From Staphylotrichum longicolle (lineage: Eukaryota > Ascomycota > Sordariomycetes > Sordariales > Chaetomiaceae): a stretch of DNA of 64,000 nucleotides. A program made the translations under genes and the position numbers. Positions 22,989 to 33,457 of the stretch are shown here, in pieces. The stretch covers positions 3,100,001 to 3,164,000 of the forward strand of contig JAHCVI010000001.1 in NCBI GenBank assembly GCA_019096155.1, written 5' to 3'. How positions within the stretch are numbered: position 1 is the stretch's first letter; every line of letters begins with the position of its first letter. The notes beneath the pieces were generated by a model. That model searched no databases, had not been told where the DNA came from, and saw only the letters and a list, made by a program, of their open reading frames with translations.

Positions 22989-23073
22989 AGGTCGTACCCG
23001 GAATCGAACCGGGGTTGCCGGAATGTTCTGAAGAAATCAGAATCCGGAGTGATAACCGCTACACTATACAACC
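22989..23073 (-). tRNA. tRNA-Gln (anticodon CUG) with a 13-nt intron
   Basis: Read on the minus strand, the acceptor arms GGTTGTA and TACGACC pair with one G-U. The D arm is GTGTAGCGGTTATCAC. The T arm is CCCGG-TTCGAAT-CCGGG. The anticodon stem CCGGA/TCCGG holds a loop TTCTGAT after removal of 13 nt inserted one base 3' of the anticodon, the standard nuclear position. Anticodon CUG reads CAG, glutamine. The mature length without CCA is 72 nt. Internal A and B boxes are present in the D and T arms. Confidence 0.93.
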
Positions 23074-23930
23074 GTTGGATTTCAACAGCTGATTGATGAC
23101 AAGGGTTCACCCACACTAACTCAAAAACCATCGCCCATTTCAATCAAGCCGAGAGGTTGTCATCTCATGCCCTGTCGTGATCGCTTTCTGGTCCCCGAAC
23201 TAAAACCCGGAAATCACCAAGCCCCATGCTCAACTCGCGCTACCATTCGGTCTTGCCTCCTCCATTGTCGCGACCGGACTTGCAACCGAGACATGAAATA
23301 AGCCCAGTATTTGTGTTGCTGTTGTTATCGTTGTTGTTGTTGTTGTTGCTGCTGTTGGTGGTGCTGTTGCTGATGTTGCTGCTGGCGGCTGGTAATATGT
23401 GTGATACCGATGATGAGAAATATGATGTTGAGTAAGAATGCGACCGATGGCCGCAGTCTCTAAACTCGACTGTTAGCCTTGTTCCGTGCAGTACGAGCGG
23501 CGGTTTTGACAAATGGCCCGAGAAGGGTCAAGAACGTACACTCGAGATCGGTATGTTTTGGCCCGCAAAGTCGAGCGCAGGCGCCGAAGCCTTCATGGGC
23601 GTCGAGGGCATACTGGCGTGCGCAATGTGCACTCAAGGAGTAAAGAGAGAGTTTGGTAATTCTGATAAGAAATGAGAAAAGGAGAGAAACTAGATGACGG
23701 GCGGGAACGTGATATGGACGGGAGCAGCTGCATTGCTCAGCGGAACCTCGCACCTGCTTCGAGATCAACTTCCCTTACGCGGTAAGAGCACATCCCCAGC
23801 CCGGACAAGGCACCCCTTCCAGGAGCAGACTGCACTTGACACACTAGATACTTCGGTTGCTTTCGTCGAGACAGAACAGCCAAGAGCCGCTGGTTGTATT
23901 TCAAGTACCACCGCCACCAGTCTACCTTCC
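23074..23930. other. Intergenic between tRNA-Gln and SAS10 3' end
   Basis: Contains a GTT/GCT microsatellite and otherwise nothing that I can support. Confidence 0.45.
23312..23390 (+). repeat. Imperfect (GTT/GCT)n microsatellite
   Basis: Long imperfect trinucleotide tract. It creates a spurious poly-Leu or poly-Asn frame on the two strands. Confidence 0.85.
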
Positions 23931-25909
23931 TCACAGCTTGATACTCTTGACCAGCCCGGTCTTGATACCCGACAACTCGCCCTGGTACCCGCCGGGGCCC
24001 TCGCCGCCCTTGTACACGGCCTTGACGCTCCTCAACTTCTTCTGCTTCTCCTCGAACTTCATCCTCTTCTTGACGCGCGGGTTGCGCACCTCCTTCTTCC
24101 GGTGCGGCGTCAAGCCCTTGTTCTTCTGGATCTGGTACGTGATCTGCCGCTTGCCGTTGGGGTCGAGCTGCTCCGACTCCACCACCCGCTCCCCCTTGCG
24201 GGCCTTGGCCAATGCCTCGTACCGCGCCGCCTTGTCGGCACGCTTCTTCTCTGCGCCGTGCGCGATCATGTCGTAGTAGTCGTCGTCGGCACCGCGGGCC
24301 TGCTTGGCCGCGCCGTCGTCGCCATCGCTGTCGTCGCCGCCCAGATCGGCACCGAACTTGCTGCCCTTCTTGCCGCGGCGCTCTGCCTCGGCATTCAGAC
24401 GGGCTTGGCGGTCTCTCTGTGACGGGGTCAGTGAATGAGCTCTGGCAACTTGTCAACGGTTCAACTTACGAATCTTTCGCGGTACGGGAGATCCATGTCA
24501 CCGCCGGCGTCGCGACCCGCGCCGGCACGTTTGCTGGCCTTCTGGACGATCTGCGAAGTATAGAACTTCAAGCTCTTCTTGCGGCGTGCCTTGTCAGCGG
24601 CTGTGCGGGCGTCGAGAGCCTCCTCCTCGCCAAAGTCGGAGCGGTTATCGTCATCGCCAGCATCAGCCGAGACAGCAGGCGCAGCGGCTGCGCTTCTGGC
24701 CGTCTTGCTGCTCTTGAGCAGCGTCGACAAGTCTGCAAGCGACTGTTCAACCGCCTCGGCCTTTCTGGCCGCATCTGCCGCCTTCTTCTTGTTCGCCTTG
24801 ATCTCGGCCTTCGAGAGCTTCTCGGTCCTCCGCTTCGGCTCTGGCACGGCGTCGAGCATCTCAAGATCTTCCTCATCGGGCGGCGACAGCATGCCGGTGT
24901 CAGGTTTGATAGACTTGACTGGCTTGAGTTGCTTGACCTGTGACCAGGCTTCACGGCACTCCATCAAAGTTTCCATGACCTCATGGTCCCGGAGTTCTGA
25001 GGGGTTCAGAGTCGCCGCCGACCCATCGCCATCCCGTGAAGGAGACGTGAGGATGGAGAAGTAGCTCGCCAACGCGGCCACGTAGCACCCGAGGAGCCAG
25101 GACTTGACCACCTCGAGTGACTTGGGAGGCTTCCCTTCGGCCTCCTCCTGCAGTTTCGGCAGCAGAGACTGCAGTTCCCTGAACTCATCCACCAAGTAGT
25201 CGAACTCCGGATACCGAGCTTGCAGCAGCTTGTACCTCTCCTCGGGCCCCATATCCTCTGTCACCTCGACCTCTTTCAAGACTTCTGTGACGACTTCTTC
25301 CTCTTCTCCAGCTTGTTCTTTGGGCGCTAACCACTCGCTCTCGTCAAAGGCAAAGTCGGCTTCTTGCATCTTGGCCAACTTCTTGGCCTGGAGACGCCGT
25401 GCTTCTGCCTCTTCTTCCTGCAACGCCTGTCAGCATCCGGGCCTATGTTCTCAACTTAACAGGCAACGTACCAAGGCATCGGCTTCTGTCTCGATTTGGT
25501 CCGCATCGTAGTATTCCTTCTTCGATGAGCCCCACCAGCCCTCATCACCCTCCTCCTCGTCTCCCCGCTCCTCCTGGTCAGAAACATCATCATCCCGCAC
25601 TCCGACCTTCTTCCCAGCCTGCCTCTTGGCCGGGGCGGCCTCCTCTTCCTCACTCTCGTCCGACTCCTCCCCGAGAATCTCCTCATCCGAAGCCTCCAGG
25701 AAGTCGTCCTCCTTCTCCTGCCTCTTGAGGCGCTTCGAGCGCGGCTGCTCATCGTCGTCAAAGTCGATGCGGTCCTGGTTGGCCCAGTACTCGTCCTCGG
25801 AGTCGGCGACATCTTCGTACGTCTTTATGGTGAGGCGTGCGTCCTTGGCGTCAACGTCGCGGGGCCGGGTGGGCTCGGCCTTGCGGGAAACTTTTCTCTT
25901 TTTGGCCAT
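23931..25909 (-). CDS. SAS10: SAS10/UTP3, small-subunit processome protein
   Basis: Three exons (25909-25472, 25417-24470, 24416-23931), all joined in phase 0, give 623 residues with no frame break. The start follows a clean leader and encodes MAKKRKVSRK, a basic, probably nuclear-targeting N-terminus. Acidic stretches (ASDEEILGEESDESEEEE) fill the first 150 residues. The middle contains the Sas10/Utp3/C1D domain (KLLQARYPEFDYLVDEFREL). The end is the conserved Sas10 C-terminal domain with GKRQITYQIQKNKGLTPHRK, KEVRNPRVKKRMKFEEKQKK and YQGELSGIKTGLVKSIKL. The protein is a nucleolar component of the U3-containing processome needed for 18S rRNA maturation. The gene is divergent from TSC10 with a shared 384 bp upstream region. 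Identification is firm. Confidence 0.95.
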
Positions 25910-26293
25910 TTTGGAGGAATCGAGAGTCTTGACACGGGGAGAACGCGGAAATCTGCTACCAGACGGTGGTGTTGCGCAGCCGAATCCAATTCAAGTAGTC
26001 GCGCTGGGCAAAGGGTGGGGTTCGTCGCCGTTTGAAGCTGGATTGCATTCATGGCAGAACTTTTTTTTTCGTCCACCGCCCAGACAACTGTCCTGGCACC
26101 TCAGGTCCTGGCGGGTCCAGCCCCACCTCTCCCGCTGCTGACCCGCTCCCGTGCAGGGCCCACTGGATGCATCCAGGGGCAAGAGAAGCCAATCGCACCC
26201 CTGTTCCAGGCAATGGAGCTTCACAAACAACTGGAGTTGCTCTCAATCTCACCCAGACGCTGAGCAAACCTCGGGGTTCTCTTGGTTTCACTG
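25910..26293. promoter_or_regulatory. Shared divergent promoter region, SAS10/TSC10
   Basis: 384 bp separate two ATGs pointing away from each other, so both core promoters must fit here. I do not identify individual factor sites. Confidence 0.6.
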
Positions 26294-27422
26294 ATGGATA
26301 TTTTGCAACGGCTCGGTATCCCGCTGCCCATTGCTACCGGCGCTCTCGGCCTCATCGTAGCTCTCGTCGCAGCCATGGGCCTATTTGGGCGAAAGAACCA
26401 CATGCCCGTCGAGGGCCGGGTATGTTTCGTTTCTGCCTCTCTCTCTCTCACACACTCACACACACATAAACCACTGACACGTAACCCAGACGGTCCTCAT
26501 CACGGGCGCCTCCGAAGGCATGGGCCGCAGCGCCGCCATGCAGCTCGCCGCCAAGGGCGCCCACGTCATCCTCGTCTCGCGCAACGTCGGGCGTCTCGAG
26601 GAGGCCCTCGCCGCCGTCAAGGCCGCCGCCGCCTCCCCCGCCACCCAGCGCTTCACCTACATCTCGGCCGACGTCTCGGAGCCCAACTACGCCGCCGCCG
26701 TCCTCGCCGAGGCCATCGCCTGGAACGGGGGCCGCAGCCCGGATATCGTCTGGTGCGTCGCCGGCATGTCGACCCCGCTGCTCTGGACCGACGACGCCGC
26801 CATGTCCGCTGCCCGCCGCAACATGGACGTCAACTACTTTGGCTCCGCCGAGATGGCGCGCGCCATCCTGCGCGAGTGGCTGAGCCCCGAGAACAGCACG
26901 GGCCCCAAGTCGGAGCCGAAGCACCTCGTCTTCACGGCGTCGGTGCTCGCGCTGTTTGCCATTGTCGGGTACGGGCCGTACACCCCTTCCAAGTGGGCGC
27001 TCCGCGGCCTGGCGGACACGCTGGCCATGGAGGTGAACCTGTACCCGGACAACCCGGTCAAGGTGCACGTGGTGTACCCGGCGACCATCACGAGTCCCGG
27101 GCTGGAGCGGGAGAACCAGACCAAGCCCGCGATCACGCTGGAGCTGGAGAAGGACGAGCCGCCCGAGACGCCCGAGACGGTGGCGCGGCGGGCGATCGCG
27201 GGGCTGGAGAGGGGTGAGTACTTTGTGGCGGTGTCGTTCCTGGGGAATCTGATGCGCTGCGGCGTGATGGGCGGGTCGCAGAGGAATAGCTGGGTGTTTG
27301 ACACGCTGCTGGGGTGGTTTGTGCCGGTTATCTACTTTTTTGTGTTGAGGATCATGAATGGGCAAGTCAGGGGATGGGCAAAGTTGCACGGGCACCCGGG
27401 CAAAAGCGCGAAGACGACGTAG
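26294..27422 (+). CDS. TSC10: 3-ketodihydrosphingosine reductase
   Basis: Two exons, 26294-26419 and 26490-27422, encode 352 residues. The intron begins GTATGT, contains a (CA)n run and ends CCCAG, in phase 0. The N-terminal hydrophobic segment (residues about 8-35, LPIATGALGLIVALVAAMGL) anchors the protein in the ER. Exon 2 opens with the NAD(P)H-binding loop TVLITGASEGMGRSAA. The short-chain dehydrogenase active site is seen as FTASVLAL and the YxxxK of GYGPYTPSKWALRG. A second hydrophobic stretch near the C-terminus (FDTLLGWFVPVIYFFVLRIM) fits a membrane-bound Tsc10/KDSR. The enzyme reduces 3-ketodihydrosphingosine to dihydrosphingosine, the second step of sphingolipid synthesis. Length and motifs match the family. 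The start was chosen as the only ATG before the anchor. Confidence 0.95.
26443..26466 (+). repeat. (CA)n run inside the TSC10 intron
   Basis: CT then CA dinucleotides within the 70-nt intron. Confidence 0.8.
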
Positions 27423-28139
27423 GGGATTCGCGCATGAGGACGGTGTCAGTCTGGGCGGTGTAATACTAATAACGTACCTAGCCTGTTGGCAGTGTAGTTG
27501 CTAAAATCAATGCGAGAAAGTCACCATTGCCAAAGAGCAACTTCTCTGCTGGTAGCTCATCCCAGTCGGCCAGCCTTGCCAGGGCAAACTTTGGTCGGCA
27601 AGCAGAGAAACACAGTCATCCACCGGCAATCAGTCGTTTCCAAAACTGGAGTCCAACTCCTTTTGCCAGAAAAACGTTTTCACACTCCTTTTGCCAGAAA
27701 AACGTTTTCACTTGTCATACCATAAAACCACGCAACATACTCTCCCTAGTACGTGTTGTTCCGGCCTGGGAAACTTGGATTCTGTTGAACTTGAATGGAA
27801 CGAGTTCCAGAGAGAGAGATCCAAGTTCCATTGGCAGTGCTTGCAAGACGTCCAAAGCTCCAGCGGTTGCCCCACAAAGAACGCTCGCGCACAGACCAGC
27901 TGCAACCGCACAGATCCCCCCTGCCTCTCCGACAGGGCCGTGTGATTGGGCAATCGCATAAAAATTCTCCGCCAGCCAGCCGCGCCTCCCTCGCGCTCCA
28001 GCTCCCCTCAACCTCACGACCCAAAGTTACCGACCTTACCAGCTGACGACAGCTGCTCAACACCAACGATCGCTGTCGACCCTGGCCATCACGGGCCCGG
28101 TCTGCTATCATTTTGGAGAGATCCCGTCCGGGCACGAGT
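27423..28139. other. Intergenic, promoter of the DUF3716 gene
   Basis: About 700 bp with no gene. It contains a perfect 28 bp tandem duplication. Confidence 0.5.
27656..27711 (+). repeat. Perfect tandem duplication of a 28 bp unit
   Basis: Two identical adjacent copies (27656-27683 and 27684-27711). Each contains the palindrome AAAACGTTTT, so two evenly spaced identical sites lie about 430-480 bp upstream of the DUF3716 start. Confidence 0.9.
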
Positions 28140-29471
28140 ATGAAACCGTCGGTCATCCGCTCGCAGCGCGGTCGATCAAATAAGGTGACGAAGCCGGGCC
28201 CTCCGCCACGCGGACGCGCCCCGCGCCAGCCGCCCACGCCCACAGCTCATCCTCTGGCCGCCCACGACCCCCACTCCCTCGCCCACGACCTGGACGACCA
28301 TCTGCAGCCGGATTCCGGCTCCGTCTTTGACGACGTGAGGATGGGCGCCGATGACTATGCTGCCGCGGCCGCCGCTGCCGCTGTCATGGACACCGACCTC
28401 ACCGAGGATGCCCACGGCGAGGCCGAGGCCGAGGCCGACATGGACGACGACGACGCCGCCGCCTCCGGCCTGCCGCCCCATGTCGACCTCACAGCTGCCA
28501 GCATCCTCGCCAATGGCGGAGCCGTCGCCCCGGGGGGCGCCATGTCTCAGCCCGTCCAGGAGCAGCTGCAGGAGATGCAGCAGAACCTAGCCCAGGCCCA
28601 GCACGTCCATCAGCACCAGCACCAACACCAACACCAGCACCCCCACCAGCACCAGCCCACCGCCCAGATGGGCACGCCGCACCAGATGCAGCCCGGCCAC
28701 CAGGCGATGGACCCGTCCATGGTCAGGACCACCGAGGACCTCGCGAGGGACTCGGGGCACCTCGAGCTCAACGTCGAGAGCGCGCTTGCCAAGCGGCTGG
28801 CACGCGAGCCCGGCCAGCGCCTCGCCCATCAGCGCAGGCCAGAGCAGAAACTGAACCTGGCCCGGCGGAGCAATGTCGAGGCCTTGTTTGCCCACATTGC
28901 CGGGGAGCCTGCGCGCGTGCCCTGCAAGAACTGCCACAAAGGCCACGGCCCGTGGACCAGTTGCATTGTTGTCGACGGCCAGATGTGCGGCAGCTGCGCC
29001 AACTGCTGGTTCAACGCCAGTGGTGCGAGGTGCAGCTTCCACGGTAGGTTTATCTTTGTCCCATTAAAGGCTAGAACCGAGAATCTTTGCTGACCTAGGC
29101 CGTTTGTACAAGAAACACGCAACCCCCAGGTTGTCCCACAGCACCCAGCCATCTTGCCGGCCAGCACTGCTGGCCTAGGAAGCGACCCCACCTACCGCTT
29201 TGCCGCTTCTCACCCACTTCTCCAGTCTCAGGGTTCCGCGATGGGGGGCGTGAACCACCCCGCGGCCTTGTTGACCAACAACCCGATGCTCCAGCAGATG
29301 GTCAACCGCGCCATCGGCGAGGTCCGCAGCGCTGACAGGGCCACCCGCCAGCTCATCCAGATCGACATCACCGCGAAGCAGCTGGCACTGCAGCTCGCCG
29401 AGTATGAGGAGATGGTCGGGAACCAAGAACCGTCGGTTGGGCAGGTCATGGGCGACGACTCCGGAGCCTAG
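28140..29471 (+). CDS. DUF3716 cysteine-rich domain protein (one probable base loss in exon 2)
   Basis: Exon 1 is 28140-29043 and the intron is 29044-29098 (GTAGGT, TGAC branch, CTAG). The start at 28140 begins MKPSVIRSQRGRSNKV. The first half is disordered: Pro-rich, Ala/Asp-rich, then a His/Gln repeat. Around residues 240-300 lies the DUF3716 signature: VPCKNCHKGHGPWTSC, then MCGSCANCWFNASGARCSF, a Cys-rich fold seen in fungal nuclear proteins and presumed to bind zinc. Exon 2 opens GRLYKKHATP and hits a stop, while the conserved tail (MVNRAIGEVRSADRATRQLI, then KQLALQLAEYEEMVG, a likely helix) is in the next frame. One C missing from the run at 29123-29127 explains this. The function of the family is unknown to me. 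A role in transcription or chromatin is only a guess from the domain company it keeps. Confidence 0.8.
28604..28650 (+). repeat. In-frame CACCAG/CACCAA repeat coding His-Gln
   Basis: Hexanucleotide repeat inside the DUF3716 gene giving alternating His and Gln. Such tracts vary in length between strains. Confidence 0.85.
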
Positions 29472-32187
29472 CGCACTCCCAGTTGAAGTTTTCCCCTATC
29501 ACACCGCATTGAAAACAACCGACAGGGGCCTGCTCATGACTATTCTATGAGAGACGGTACCCCTCCGCCGGAGCTGAAAGACGGATCTCTTCAAAGCTGC
29601 CAGCCTGGCGGTGCGCCTCAACCAAGAGGAACTTTATCTCAGCAGTCTGCAAGATCAAGAATCTCTATTCAAAGCAGCAGTTTGACAGGAAGAGACCCCT
29701 TTTTTTCTTCTGTTTTCTCTCACACTTGGGTGATGGGGCCCGGAAACAAACCACCTGCGACGACAGGGATGCGAAGCGATACCCTCTCATATTTCTCGGT
29801 TGGGCACCAGCTATTGCTCTGAGCAATAGCCCCCCCATTTTTCTCCCTGCTGCCTGGGTGTGCAGGATTACCTTACCGCTTATTTAATACACAAGGCCCT
29901 ATTACCAGCCCATTTTCATTCTGCTTATCTGTACTGAACCGGAAGGGGAGGTTGCCGCGGAATCAAAGCAAGTTTGTACCGCCATTTGCGAACCGAGAGG
30001 GTGTCTGAGGTGCTGACGCGGGCTGGGCGGAGGTGGGGGGTGGGGGGAAGGGAAACCGGGAGACTTACTTTGGCTTGGCAGCAACATGACCGGGCGGCAA
30101 GGTACTATTTGGCATTTCCCGGGATCGGGTAGGACACGCAAGTTGGCTTGGTTCTTTGTGCCCCAGAATTGACCTCGAGGTCTGGCAGGTATGGATAGAG
30201 CGGGGCGGGCGGGTAGAGTGTCCCCCGGTCTGTGGGCTGATAAGGAACTGTATTCGGCGAGGCAGGTTCTTGGGACATGCCGTTTGCATGGGTCACGTTG
30301 TTGTTGTCTTGGGCGTTTGGGGTTGTTGAATAAGAGATTGTCAGAAGGTCGACTTTGCGCTGTATCATGCTGCATACCACCTAGTACCAGGCCACGGGAA
30401 GACGCGAGTCCCGGTATCAAGGGCGCGATGATCTGTCAAACCAACGCTCCGGTTTGCCGTCAGCCGTGATGGTAAAGCAGCCTCCCTCTGAGCAGAGCAT
30501 CGCCAACCACTCCACCATCAAACCCAAAATTCCAACCCAGCTCCCACCTCAATGCAACCCCCCTCCCGTCATCACATCCCGCACCCCTTCAATCTCCCTA
30601 GAAGACACCGCATAAAAACCAGACCAATTCCCGTTCACAGAGTACACAACCCGTCCTCCGATCAGGGGCGACCATCCCACACGTGTCCCAGAAGGCAAAA
30701 AGACCCGGGTAAACCCCCCCACTCACTGCACTTCAAGAACACAGCCCATTTCATTTTCAGGTTGGACGTGCATGTACCCCATCCTCTCAAATCGAGGGAA
30801 CCGGATCTACAGCCGGGATGGCGGGATGGCGGGATAATATGCACAGGGCTGGACTACCATCTCGGAACCGGGTCGATCATTCCATTCTTTTGGTCCCATC
30901 CGTCAGCACCCATGCATCTACCCAAGAGGCTGGGTGGATGGATGGATCGGGAGGAGGGGTTGTCTTTGTTTGATGGGCGTTCCGCATCGAGATTGACAAC
31001 CGCGGGGTCAAATCGAGGTTTTTTTATTCGTTTTATTGAAAGGTTGGTTGGGTTTGGGTGAGGCTTGCTTCTGTCCGAGCACCCAGCCCGGCCCATGGAA
31101 CGAATGGGGGAGGGAGGTGTTCTTTCTCTTCGTTCTTGGAAGTGTTTGTTGTCCGAGTCAGGGTTGGTTGTGTTGAGAAGCTGGCAGCAGCAACCATTCC
31201 TTGAGCGCCATTGAACACTGCCGAGGAGGAGAGAGTTTCGAGTTGACACCTTCACATGAGCAAAGGAGCAAGCCGTCAGCAATCCAAGCAAAACACACAA
31301 GGTAGCCAACCCCATGACACCCCCAGGAGAGTAGGTAGATTCCAAGCTAACCCGTTCATCCTGACCATTTGGCGGCATTCCATATCAGACCCCACGCCCC
31401 TTTTGCGTATATACATGTATGAAACCCAGCACGCAAAGCACAGTACACAGAACAAGGGTGAAAACTCAACGATTTCAAGAAACTAGGAATAAAGTAAGGG
31501 AATCGAAACCTGACTGGTATATGCTCCACCCGCCCGCCCGCCTTGCCTTGCTTTGCCTTGCGTTGCCTGCTCGCCCCCCCATCGTGCCCTCCGGAATCAT
31601 ATATCACAACACAAACGACCAAAACCCCTTCCCTCTTCCCCCCACTCTGCCCTTCCATCCGCAACCCCCCATCTCCCCACTGCATCCATCGATTCATCAT
31701 CGCCGCTGCCCGTCCGTCTCCTTCCCCTCCACTTCCCCTTTCCTTCCCTATGCCGCCCCACGTCTCGCAGATTTCAAGAACTTCGCTCACGCCATATCAT
31801 CCAGCATTTGGAGGAGGGAATGCTGCCCTGACTAAAACAAAGAGCAAAAAAGTGGATAGAAAAAGAAGGAAAAAAAAATCATACACGATTCAAGAACACC
31901 AACCAGCACGAGATTCATTATTAAACAAGATATTTTTTCCTCCCCTCAATGACGAAAACGGTATCGTCCATGTCCATCGATTTCGAATCGCTTCCATGTG
32001 TGATCCGGCCAGAGGGTGGTATGTAGTAGACAGGTCCAGGGCGATGCACGGAACGGTGGAGGATCATGATTCCACCAGTTCCCAAGAGCAGCCCGGGGAG
32101 GGGTATCTTCGACGGCGAAGTATCAGCAGAGGAGGCGCACCTCTCGTTCTCAAAAGGGCGACGACAACGACCGGACTCGTGGTCCGC
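29472..32187. other. Intergenic, 2.7 kb between DUF3716 and G-alpha gene ends
   Basis: The two flanking genes converge here. No frame is supported as coding. A perfect palindrome lies at 29810-29830. The right part is probably the G-alpha 3' UTR. Confidence 0.45.
29810..29830. repeat. Perfect 21-nt palindrome
   Basis: Ten-base arms GCTATTGCTC and GAGCAATAGC around one T, followed by a run of C. It lies about 340 bp past the DUF3716 stop. Confidence 0.85.
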
Positions 32188-33457
32188 TCAGATGAGACCG
32201 CAGAGACGCAAGTTCTCCTGGATGATGATGTCTGGTTGCTAGTTAGCATCTCTGTTTTGCCTGATTGGACAGCCATCGAAACGTACCGTTCACCGCAGCC
32301 ATGACGAAGCGGATTTGTGTTGTGTCCGTCGCGCATGTGAAATGGGTATAGATCTGCTTGCTCTCGTGCTGGTTCAAGCTTACGAAGCGGTTCAGGATGT
32401 AGTCGCACGCCGCGCCGTAGTCGTCACCACCCTCGTAGTCGGGGAAGTAGTTCTTCATCGGGCTGACGGGAAGCTTCTCCTTGAACCGATCGATCTTGTT
32501 GAGGAAGAGAATGATGGAGGTCTTGATGAACCACCTCGAGTTGCAGATCGAGTCGAACAGCGTAAGGGCCTCCTGCATGCGGTTCACCGTCTCGTCCTCG
32601 AACAGAAGCTGGTCGTACTCGGAGATGGCAACCAGGAACAGGATGGTCGTGACGTTCTCGAAGCAGTGGATCCACTTCTTCCGCTCAGACCGCTGGCCAC
32701 CGACATCGAACATCCGGTACGTGAGCTCGCCAATGATGAAGGTCGTCTCGGTGATACCCGTCGTCTTGACACGCGACCGCAGGACGTCCTGGTCGTTGGG
32801 CATGTAGTCGGGGGCAGCGATACGCGCGATGTTATCGAAGTAGCTGGGAACAGTCAGCGCCGGGAAGCGTGGATGGGGATCTGAGCGGAAAACCTACTAT
32901 CGCGCCGAGTCGTTCAATTGGTACTCCCTTGACCGCTTGAAGCAACTCTGGACACCGGCATCCCTCCACAGCGCCTCGATCGCATTGCCAACCTCGGGCG
33001 GCAGCACATCGCCCTCGATCTGTGCTGGTTGCATGAAGATGGTCTGAACGTGATACTCCATTCTTGAGTCCGCCAGCGGCAGCTCCAGCGACTCCATCGC
33101 CTCGAGAATGACGCGCATCGACTGGACCGTGTTGCTGAAAATGATCTCCTTGAAGGATTCCCGCTCGTCGCGGGAGTAGCCGCCCTCGTGGATAAGCTTC
33201 ATCTGCTTCAGGATTGTCGACTTCCCGGATTCACCAGCACCTGTTCCAGACTGTCAGACCTAATCCCAAGTTCGGCGAGACTGCAACCCGGGGCCGTGGC
33301 GAGCCAACGACCCACGCGGGGAGCAGCATCCAGACGTACCCAGAAGCAGCATCTTGATTTCGTTGCGCTGTTGCATGCGATCCCTCTTCAGCTGGTTCTC
33401 GATCTCCTCGTTCCGGGCCTTGCCCTCCTTCTCCTCCGTGCTCATTCCGCAGCCCAT
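32188..33457 (-). CDS. gna-1: Heterotrimeric G-protein alpha subunit, group I (GNA-1/FadA type)
   Basis: Four exons (33457-33340, 33240-32898, 32843-32287, 32231-32188) join in phases 1, 2 and 1 to exactly 353 residues, the family length, with no frame break. The N-terminus MGCGMSTEEKEG carries Gly2 for myristoylation and Cys3 for palmitoylation, placing it at the plasma membrane. GTP-binding elements are the P-loop GAGESGKST, RVKTTGITET (switch I), DVGGQRSERKKW (switch II), FLNKIDRF and TCATDT. The last four residues, CGLI, form the pertussis-toxin-type ADP-ribosylation site typical of the G-alpha-i-like fungal group I. These proteins couple pheromone and nutrient receptors to adenylate cyclase and MAPK signalling, and control growth, conidiation and female fertility in Neurospora. 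Identification is near certain. Confidence 0.98.

Noticed and set aside
23226..23435. Poly-Leu 'membrane' peptide
   Set aside because: It is produced entirely by the GTT/GCT microsatellite.
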